Source: Omnitrophica WOR_2 bacterium RIFCSPLOWO2_01_FULL_41_12
GTDB lineage: Bacteria > Omnitrophota > Gorgyraeia > Gygaellales > Profunditerraquicolaceae
Direction of reading: 5' to 3'
Length of the DNA: 23,433 bases
NCBI GenBank assembly: GCA_001805765.1
Contig: MHGW01000032.1
Location: 1-23,433, forward strand
The position numbers and the translations under genes were made by a program. Numbering within the stretch: position 1 is the first letter of the stretch; each line of letters starts with the position of its first letter. Under the pieces are notes generated by a model that saw nothing but the letters and a program-made list of their open reading frames with translations, ran no database searches and was not told the DNA's origin. Below, piece after piece: positions 1 to 6,198 of the stretch.

Positions 1-2
1 AA

Positions 3-662
3 GAGGCCTTTAGAGTTATGAATAGTTTTAATCAAAATAAGGCCATATCACGTATAGAAAATATTGAGGAAAAGGATTTATCTTTTTATCAGGCATTAGG
101 TTATGATTGCCGGTATAAATTTTCTGATTATCTTTGTAAGAGAGAAGACCTGGTGCAGTTAAAAGGTGACCGGTTTAAGTCCAAACGCGCCTGTTATAAT
201 TATTTTATCAAGCACTATAAGGCAAAATATCTACCCTTTTCTTTAAAATATAAAACTGATTGTCTTAAACTTTATCAACAGTGGATGCAGGATCGCCAGG
301 CGCAAAATCAAGAACCTGTATATCAAGGCATGCTTGCAGATAGCCGCAATGCCCTTAAAATATTACTGGTGAGCCCTTTGGATTTTATAGGCAGGATAGT
401 AATGATAGATAGCATAATGAAGGCCTTTACTTTCGGTTTTAGATTAAATTCAGATACATTCTGTATCTTATACGAAATAGCGGATTTGTCTATTAAAGGC
501 CTCAGCCAGTTTATCTTTCGCGCCTTTTCGCGAGAATTAAAAGATTTCAGGTTTATCAATATTATGGATGATTCGGGCCTAGAGAATTTAAAAAGGGTCA
601 AACTTTCCTATCATCCGGCAAGGTTAGCCCCGGCCTATATTGCGCAAGAGAAAAATGGCTAA
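3..662 (+). CDS. DUF2156 (phosphatidylglycerol lysyltransferase C-terminal-like) protein, 5' partial
   Basis: The frame is open to the left edge, with codons before the ATG at 18 reading E-A-F-R-V, so the gene probably begins outside the window. The visible 214-219 residues carry the pattern of the DUF2156/LPG_synthase_C family: a Tyr-rich stretch, then a Leu-Lys-Gly-x-x-Phe-x-x-Lys-Arg segment near residues 47-57 of the ATG-initiated form. A second half with the look of the GNAT-like fold follows. Members of this family are usually near 290 residues, which also suggests that an N-terminal part is missing. Relatives such as the MprF C-terminal domain transfer aminoacyl groups from tRNA to lipids, but many stand-alone members have no known substrate, so I infer only an acyl- or aminoacyl-transferase-like fold. 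The next gene overlaps its end by 8 bp. Confidence 0.6.
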   Translation, partial: EAFRVMNSFNQNKAISRIENIEEKDLSFYQALGYDCRYKFSDYLCKREDLVQLKGDRFKSKRACYNYFIKHYKAKYLPFSLKYKTDCLKLYQQWMQDRQAQNQEPVYQGMLADSRNALKILLVSPLDFIGRIVMIDSIMKAFTFGFRLNSDTFCILYEIADLSIKGLSQFIFRAFSRELKDFRFINIMDDSGLENLKRVKLSYHPARLAPAYIAQEKNG

Positions 663-1476
663 GAATTTAGAGGAAATAGAGTTTACTATATTTGATACAG
701 AAACCACAGGGCTAGAACCGCAAGCCGGCGATAGGATGGTTGAAATTGCCGGTATCCGCTTAAAGGGTAACCAGAAACTAGATACATTTCAAACCCTGAT
801 TAATCCAGGAAGGCCTATATCTTGCGCTGCCTTTGCCGTAAATAAAATTACTCCTGAGATGCTCAAAGACGCGCCCACAATAGAAACAGCATTGCCTGAA
901 TTTTTAAAGTTCATTCAGGATACCTGCCTCTGCTCTTACAATGCCACCTTTGACTTGGAATTCTTAAATAATGAATTAAGGCTGATCGGCAGGCCAGACA
1001 TAGAAAATATTGTAGTGGTGGATATACTCAAGATGGCCGAAAGGCTCCTGCCCCGCTTAGAGCGTTATGCCCTGTGGTTTGTGGCCGAAAAATTAGGCTT
1101 AAAGACGAAACAGGAACACCGGGCTTTTTCCGACGTAGAGCTTACCTTAAATGTTTTTCACAAACTTAAAGAAGCGCTCTACGCAAAAGGCATACTTGAT
1201 TTTCTAAATTTTTCTAACCTTTTTGCACTGAATTCGCAATTCTTGAATAATATAAATAATCAAAAGATTGCTAAGATACAAGAAGCTATAGGCCTAGGGG
1301 TAAAACTTAAAATCAAATACCTTTCCACTTCTTATGCAGAAGTTTCTGAAAGAGAGGTAATCCCTAAAGAAATCCGGCAGGACAAAAATTATAGTTACTT
1401 AGTAGGTTACTGTTGTTTAAGAAAAGAAGAGCGCACCTTTAGGACAGATGGTATATTACATCTTGAAATCTTATAA
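655..1476 (+). CDS. DnaQ-like 3'-5' exonuclease with C-terminal WYL-like domain
   Basis: This is a DEDDh-type exonuclease of 273 residues. Exo I is Phe-Asp-Thr-Glu-Thr-Thr-Gly, with metal ligands D14 and E16. Exo II is the Asn-Ala-Thr-Phe-Asp segment with D100, and Exo III is H155-R-A-F-S-D160. The fold is that of the DNA polymerase III epsilon proofreading subunit, but many stand-alone members act in repair or RNA processing instead. Residues 205-273 resemble a WYL-type domain: an I-K-Y-L strand, then an E-V-I-P segment, then the Y-L-V-G-Y strand. This could be a ligand or nucleic-acid sensor, a weaker call. I chose ATG 655 over an in-frame TTG at 640 because AAGAG sits 4 bp upstream and the overlap with the previous gene is then only 8 bp. 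Its 3' end overlaps pabB by 29 bp. Confidence 0.8.
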   Translation: MAKNLEEIEFTIFDTETTGLEPQAGDRMVEIAGIRLKGNQKLDTFQTLINPGRPISCAAFAVNKITPEMLKDAPTIETALPEFLKFIQDTCLCSYNATFDLEFLNNELRLIGRPDIENIVVVDILKMAERLLPRLERYALWFVAEKLGLKTKQEHRAFSDVELTLNVFHKLKEALYAKGILDFLNFSNLFALNSQFLNNINNQKIAKIQEAIGLGVKLKIKYLSTSYAEVSEREVIPKEIRQDKNYSYLVGYCCLRKEERTFRTDGILHLEIL

Positions 1477-2806
1477 ATTAAAGACTTCACCCTTTAATAT
1501 ATTCAGGAAGCTTTCGGCTCAAAAGTATTGTTTCTGGTTAGAAAGCAGCCTGAATTCCGAGCATTCTTTAGGTAGATATTCATTTTTAGGCATAGACCCC
1601 TTCTACATCTTTCAGGCAAAAAACCGCGATCCTTTTGCGGATTTAAGAAAAATCTGTGCGCAATATAAACTTGATCTCCCCCAGACTAAACTCCCATTTT
1701 TAGGAGGGGCAGTGGGATATTTCGCTTACGATTTAGGTTTTGCCTTAGAAAAAAAATTAAATTGTCAGCCCAAAGAAGATTCGGGGATACCGGATTGTTT
1801 CTTCGGATTTTACAACACTATCATTATCATTGACCATTTCAAACAGCTGTTGTATATTTTCTCCGTAGGATTTCCCGAGAAAAAATATCATCTGGCAAAA
1901 ACACTCGCGGAAACTAATTTTAAAAAGGCTTATAATTTAATCTCTCAATCCCACATAGACACATACAGGCCAAATACCAAAGAAAATCTGCACCAGATAA
2001 GCGCTAATTTTACGAAAGTAAATTATCTCTTGGCAGTAAAAAAAGCCAAAGAATATATAAAAGCAGGTGATATCTATCAGGTAAATCTGGCGCAGGAATT
2101 GCAAACCAAAACAGATTTATCGGGCCCGGAAATTTATGGCCGCCTGCGTAAAATCAGCCCTTCCTACTTTAGCGCTTATCTTGATGCCAAAGATTTTCAG
2201 ATTATCAGTTCTTCTCCGGAAAGATTTTTAAAGGTAGAAGGCAACAAAGTCACTACACGGCCGATGAAAGGGACCCGGCCGCGTTCTCAAAATAGATTAC
2301 GAGACCAAAGATTTAAAAAAGCCCTTTTAAAGAGCGCAAAAGATAAGGCAGAATTAATCATGATTGTGGACTTAGAAAGAAATGATTTGGGCAAGGTATG
2401 CGCTTATGATTCTATTCAGGTAAATAAATTAAGGCAGTTAGAAGGTTATAGCACGGTATTTCAGACCACTGCCACCGTATCCGGCAGTTTACACAAAGAT
2501 AAAGACAGATTTGATTTACTGCGCGCCTGTTTTCCCGGCGGTTCAATTACCGGCTGCCCTAAAATACGCGCCATGGAGATTATTGAGGAATTAGAGCCTA
2601 CCCGGCGCTCAATTTATACCGGAAGTTTAGGTTATTTAAGTTTTTCCGGAGGCCTGGATTTTAATATTCTTATCCGCACCATTTTGAAAAAAAATAATAA
2701 ACTTCATTTTGGTATAGGCGGCGGAATTGTTGCTGACTCAAGGCCAGAGGATGAATACCGAGAGACATTAGTTAAGGCCAAGGCAATGCTGGAAGCAATA
2801 AAATGA
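1448..2806 (+). CDS. pabB: Aminodeoxychorismate synthase component I (PabB)
   Basis: This 452-residue chorismate-binding enzyme converts chorismate, with ammonia from a PabA-type glutaminase, to 4-amino-4-deoxychorismate, the precursor of the folate 4-aminobenzoate ring. Family motifs include Gly-Asp-Ile-Tyr-Gln-Val-Asn-Leu, Asp-Leu-Glu-Arg-Asn-Asp-Leu, Gly-Gly-Ser-Ile-Thr-Gly-Cys-Pro-Lys and the C-terminal Gly-Gly-Gly-Ile-Val-Ala-Asp-Ser. The deciding residue against anthranilate synthase (TrpE) is Lys274 in Met-Lys-Gly-Thr: PabB uses a Lys here for a covalent intermediate, where TrpE usually has Ala. The adjacent pabC supports the assignment. The ATG overlaps the previous gene by 29 bp and has AGGA very close upstream; a TTG at 1463 is a possible alternative start. 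No pabA or trpG glutaminase is present in the window. Confidence 0.9.
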   Translation: MVYYILKSYKLKTSPFNIFRKLSAQKYCFWLESSLNSEHSLGRYSFLGIDPFYIFQAKNRDPFADLRKICAQYKLDLPQTKLPFLGGAVGYFAYDLGFALEKKLNCQPKEDSGIPDCFFGFYNTIIIIDHFKQLLYIFSVGFPEKKYHLAKTLAETNFKKAYNLISQSHIDTYRPNTKENLHQISANFTKVNYLLAVKKAKEYIKAGDIYQVNLAQELQTKTDLSGPEIYGRLRKISPSYFSAYLDAKDFQIISSSPERFLKVEGNKVTTRPMKGTRPRSQNRLRDQRFKKALLKSAKDKAELIMIVDLERNDLGKVCAYDSIQVNKLRQLEGYSTVFQTTATVSGSLHKDKDRFDLLRACFPGGSITGCPKIRAMEIIEELEPTRRSIYTGSLGYLSFSGGLDFNILIRTILKKNNKLHFGIGGGIVADSRPEDEYRETLVKAKAMLEAIK

Positions 2807-3600
2807 AAGAAATAGTTTTCTTAAACGGGAAATTTATTTCAAAAGACGAGGCCAAATTATCGGTTTTAGAGCCGGGGTTTTTATATGGCTTCGGGCTTTT
2901 TGAGACGATGCGCGCATATCAGAAAAAAATAGTTTATTTAGGCGCGCACTTAAAAAGGCTCAAAAACTCTTGCAAATTAATTGCCCTGAAATGCCCCTAT
3001 TCTCCGGATAAATTCAAAAGGATGATAAAAGAGACAGTCAAAATTAATGGTTTTTCCGATACCTATGTAAGATTAACTTTATGGAAGTCTAAGGCCGGAA
3101 CAGATATTTTGATTACGGCCAAGAAATACCAGCCTTATTCTCCCCAAAGATATATAAAAGGTTTTAGTGCCCGTATCAGTTCATTGAGACAAAACGAAAA
3201 TTCTCTGCTGGGCCGGATCAAATCCACAAATTATCTTTTATGCCGCTTGGCGTATTTAGAAGCAAAAACTAAAGGCCTTGATGAAGCAATTATCCTCAAT
3301 AATCGCGGATATATTGCTGAAGGAAGCAGAAGTAATATATTTTTAGTGAAAGATAAGGCACTATTTACGCCGTCTTTGCAATGCGGCTGTTTGGCAGGTA
3401 TTACCCGAAAGGTTATATTTGATTTAGCTAAAAAATATAAAATAAAAATCTGCGAGGGTAATTTTACTATACGAGACTTATATGAAGCAGATGAGGCGTT
3501 TTTTACTAATTCTTTAATGGGTGTGATGCCTTTGGAGAATAAATGTGGCAGACTAACCAAGTTTTTTATCAAAAAATATTTTACTTTGCTTAAGTTTTGA
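2803..3600 (+). CDS. pabC: Aminodeoxychorismate lyase (class IV PLP aminotransferase fold)
   Basis: This 265-residue fold-type IV PLP enzyme probably eliminates pyruvate from aminodeoxychorismate to release 4-aminobenzoate. The N-terminal Gly-Phe-Leu-Tyr-Gly-Phe-Gly-Leu-Phe-Glu-Thr segment (25-35), PLP-anchoring Lys140 in Ile-Lys-Ser-Thr-Asn-Tyr, and the Glu-Gly-Ser-Arg-Ser-Asn-Ile-Phe segment with Glu173 are all family marks. Branched-chain and D-amino-acid aminotransferases share these motifs, so the name leans on the neighbour: the start codon overlaps the pabB stop (ATGA), meaning the two are translationally coupled. A 37-bp gap follows before the next gene. Length is typical of PabC (about 265-270 residues). 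Confidence 0.87.
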   Translation: MKEIVFLNGKFISKDEAKLSVLEPGFLYGFGLFETMRAYQKKIVYLGAHLKRLKNSCKLIALKCPYSPDKFKRMIKETVKINGFSDTYVRLTLWKSKAGTDILITAKKYQPYSPQRYIKGFSARISSLRQNENSLLGRIKSTNYLLCRLAYLEAKTKGLDEAIILNNRGYIAEGSRSNIFLVKDKALFTPSLQCGCLAGITRKVIFDLAKKYKIKICEGNFTIRDLYEADEAFFTNSLMGVMPLENKCGRLTKFFIKKYFTLLKF

Positions 3601-3637
3601 TTTATGATATAGGATAAATTTAACCAAGGATAAAAAT

Positions 3638-5569
3638 ATGCCGCAAAAAGACTATTTAGGAAAAGAACGCAGAAATTATATCCGTTTAGATTCGGTATTT
3701 CCGGTGCAGTTTCGTCTTATGTCGCTTGACGCAAAAAGCTTTCTTTCGGATTGGCAGCAGGGTTTTACCAATAACATAGGCAAAGGCGGGATATGCCTTG
3801 CGGTGAACAATCTGTCGTCGGAGTTAACCCAGAAATTAAAGAACCAACAGGCAAAAATATCTCTGGACATAAATATACCCCTGAGCAAAAACCCGGTATC
3901 TGCATTTGCGAATATCGCCTGGATAAGAGAGGTGCCCGGAGAAGCCAATCAATATCTTATCGGTTTAACTTACGAAAAAATTGATCGCCAAGAAAAAAGC
4001 AGAATTATGCGTTATGCCTGGACAAAAAGATTGTTTGCTCCGGTGGTCTTATCCATAGTTATTATATTAGGAGTAGGTTTTACCATCAATAGCCTCATTA
4101 CCGTAAAACTGATTAAGGGCAACCGCGCCTTAGTGGCACAATTACTAAAAATCTTACAGGAATCCAGCGTAGCCAAACAAACAGTAAAAGAGATAACCCG
4201 GGAAAGGCAGGATTTACAATTAAAAATTCAGTCCTTAGAATTACGTATGCGCACAGTAGGAGAAGAAAGGTCAAAATTAGAAACTGCGAAAACCGATGAA
4301 ACAAAGCAATTGAATTTGCTGATCGAAAAATTAGCCCAGGAAAAAAATACGTTACAAGAAGAATTAATCGCGGTGCAAAATAAAGAGAATACCGTGACCG
4401 AAGAACTCTTGCGTTTAGACAAAAGAAAGGCTGTTTTGCAGAAAGCCAATATCGATAAGATGTATCAATGGCTTAAAATACATCAGAATCCGCGCACCGG
4501 CTTAGTGATGAGTTTTGAAGGAGACAAGGACATCGCTAATTGGGCTTTCACTTATGACCAGGCATTGCTTATTCAAGCCTATACCAACTTTTCTGATTTT
4601 GAACGGGCGAAAAAAATATTGGATTTCTTTGCGCAAAAAGCCAAGAGAATAGACGGAAAATTCTTAAATGCCTATTATGTGAATGATGGCTCTCCCGCAG
4701 AGTATGTTAATCACAGCGGCCCAAATATCTGGCTGGGGATTGCTATATTGCAATATACTAAAAAGAGCCAAGATGCAAATTATCTCAATTTAGCCGAAGA
4801 GATCGCCAGAGAGATTGTCTCTTTGCAGAATGAGGATAAAGATGGCGGTATCCGGGGCGGCTCGAATATAGAATGGTACTCTACAGAGCATAATCTGGAT
4901 GCCTATGCATTTTTTAATATGCTATATAAGATTACCAATAAAGCGCTATATCTAGGGGCACGCGATAAAACATTAAATTGGTTGGTCCAACATACCTATG
5001 ATAATGTGGATGTTCCGATCAAGCGCGGCAAGGGTGATTCTACTATTGCCACCGATACCTATGCCTGGTCAATCGCTGCTATCGGCCCGGAAAAATTAGA
5101 GGAATTAGGAATGAATCCGGACCGGATCGTAGAATTTGCCGAACAAAATTGCCGCGTGGAAGCTTCTTTTACCCGGCCCGAAGGTCAAGTTATAAAAATT
5201 ACAGGGTTTGATTTTGCACCGCTTAGGCATGTGGCCAGAGGCGGAGTAGTTTCTTCGGAATGGACTGCCCAGATGGTTTTGGCCTTTAAGGCCATGGCCA
5301 ACTTTTATTATAAAAAGGGCTTGATTGCCAAAGCCAGGTCTTATGATTTGAAGGCAGATACGTACCTGTCAGAATTGGGCAATATGGTTGTGACTAGCCC
5401 CTCGCCTTCTGGCCAAGGCGAGAGTTGCCTGCCTTATGCCACCCAGGATTTTGTGGATACCGGCCATGGTTGGATGACGCCTAAGGGCAAATCTACCGGT
5501 TCTGTGGCTGGCACTGCCTATACTATCTTTGCCTATTACAATTATAATCCCCTGGAACTCAAGGAATGA
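3638..5569 (+). CDS. Membrane-anchored PilZ / coiled-coil / alpha-toroid (glycosidase-like) fusion protein
   Basis: This 643-residue protein has four parts. Residues 1-125 look like a PilZ domain, the usual c-di-GMP receptor: Arg-Arg-x-x-x-Arg at 11-16 and Asn-Ile-Gly-Lys-Gly-Gly at 46-51, where the usual Ser of the [DN]-x-S-x-x-G motif is Gly. Residues 133-157 form one transmembrane helix after a basic Trp-Thr-Lys-Arg edge. Residues 160-270 are a charged heptad-rich coiled coil. Residues 272-643 repeat helical hairpins rich in Trp, Tyr and Asp (W302-A-F-T-Y-D-Q-A-L, then W365-L-G and E417-H-N-L-D-A-Y), as in (alpha/alpha)6 glycoside hydrolases and epimerases. I infer a cytoplasmic c-di-GMP sensor tied to a periplasmic carbohydrate-active domain; the substrate is unknown. 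The ATG follows an AAGGA, and the 3' end overlaps the next gene by 4 bp. Confidence 0.75.
   Translation: MPQKDYLGKERRNYIRLDSVFPVQFRLMSLDAKSFLSDWQQGFTNNIGKGGICLAVNNLSSELTQKLKNQQAKISLDINIPLSKNPVSAFANIAWIREVPGEANQYLIGLTYEKIDRQEKSRIMRYAWTKRLFAPVVLSIVIILGVGFTINSLITVKLIKGNRALVAQLLKILQESSVAKQTVKEITRERQDLQLKIQSLELRMRTVGEERSKLETAKTDETKQLNLLIEKLAQEKNTLQEELIAVQNKENTVTEELLRLDKRKAVLQKANIDKMYQWLKIHQNPRTGLVMSFEGDKDIANWAFTYDQALLIQAYTNFSDFERAKKILDFFAQKAKRIDGKFLNAYYVNDGSPAEYVNHSGPNIWLGIAILQYTKKSQDANYLNLAEEIAREIVSLQNEDKDGGIRGGSNIEWYSTEHNLDAYAFFNMLYKITNKALYLGARDKTLNWLVQHTYDNVDVPIKRGKGDSTIATDTYAWSIAAIGPEKLEELGMNPDRIVEFAEQNCRVEASFTRPEGQVIKITGFDFAPLRHVARGGVVSSEWTAQMVLAFKAMANFYYKKGLIAKARSYDLKADTYLSELGNMVVTSPSPSGQGESCLPYATQDFVDTGHGWMTPKGKSTGSVAGTAYTIFAYYNYNPLELKE
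5401..5422. repeat. Perfect 8-bp palindrome inside the PilZ-fusion gene
   Basis: CTCGCCTT and AAGGCGAG are perfect inverted arms around a 6-nt spacer. The site encodes a Ser-Pro-Ser-Pro-Ser-Gly-Gln-Gly loop near residues 587-594 that interrupts otherwise helical protein sequence. It looks like a small palindromic insertion tolerated in a surface loop, but no second copy was seen in the window. Confidence 0.5.
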
Positions 5570-6198
5570 GAGCTCAACTTAAGACGATCTATGAAAAACT
5601 CTATTCTCATTTTGGCCCGCAACATTGGTGGCCGGCAAGCACAGCCTTTGAAGTAATGCTGGGCGCTATCCTTACCCAGAATACAAATTGGTCTAATGTA
5701 GAGAAGGCAATAGATAATCTGAAAAAACATAAATTATTAAAACCCCATAAACTTAAAAATTTATCCGCTAAAAAATTGGCCGCGCTGATTAGGCCCGCGG
5801 GTTATTATAATATTAAGGCAAAACGCCTAAAAAATTTTTTAGATTTTTTATTCGGCAATTTTAAAGGAAGCCTCAAAGCCATGACTTTAAAAAATACCCC
5901 GGCATTACGCCAGGAATTACTTTCGGTAAATGGCGTGGGCCCGGAGACCGCAGATTCTATATTGCTCTATGCGCTTAAAAAACCTATCTTTGTCATTGAT
6001 GCCTATACCAAAAGAATACTTTTAAGGCATAACCTGATCGAAGAAGATACCGGTTACACTGAAATACAGGATTTATTTATGCAGAATTTAAAAAGAAGCG
6101 TAAGATTATTCAATGAATACCATGCGCTTTTGGTAAAATTAGGCAAAGATTACTGTCTAAAAAATAAACCTAAATGCGAAATCTGCCCCTTAAAATAA
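5566..6198 (+). CDS. Endonuclease III-family (HhH-GPD) DNA glycosylase
   Basis: This 210-residue base-excision-repair glycosylase has a helix-hairpin-helix at 119-131 (Leu-Ser-Val-Asn-Gly-Val-Gly-Pro-Glu-Thr-Ala-Asp) and the catalytic Asp145 in Val-Ile-Asp-Ala-Tyr-Thr-Lys-Arg. The Lys that gives E. coli Nth its beta-lyase activity is Glu127 here, so a monofunctional glycosylase is likely, as in the MagIII 3-methyladenine branch. The C-terminal Fe-S loop retains C197, C204 and C207, but the protein ends three residues later, so the fourth Cys of the usual C-x6-C-x2-C-x5-C set is absent. The ATG overlaps the previous stop (ATGA), and the gene end overlaps the next gene by 25 bp. The substrate is not determinable from sequence alone. 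Confidence 0.87.
   Translation: MRAQLKTIYEKLYSHFGPQHWWPASTAFEVMLGAILTQNTNWSNVEKAIDNLKKHKLLKPHKLKNLSAKKLAALIRPAGYYNIKAKRLKNFLDFLFGNFKGSLKAMTLKNTPALRQELLSVNGVGPETADSILLYALKKPIFVIDAYTKRILLRHNLIEEDTGYTEIQDLFMQNLKRSVRLFNEYHALLVKLGKDYCLKNKPKCEICPLK

Noticed and set aside
640..654. TTG start of the exonuclease at 640
   Set aside because: It adds Met-Arg-Lys-Arg-Lys inside the previous gene; ATG 655 has a nearby AAGAG and fits the family start.
5566..6198. Calling the glycosylase nth
   Set aside because: The lyase Lys and fourth cluster Cys are missing, so a specific Nth assignment is not supported.
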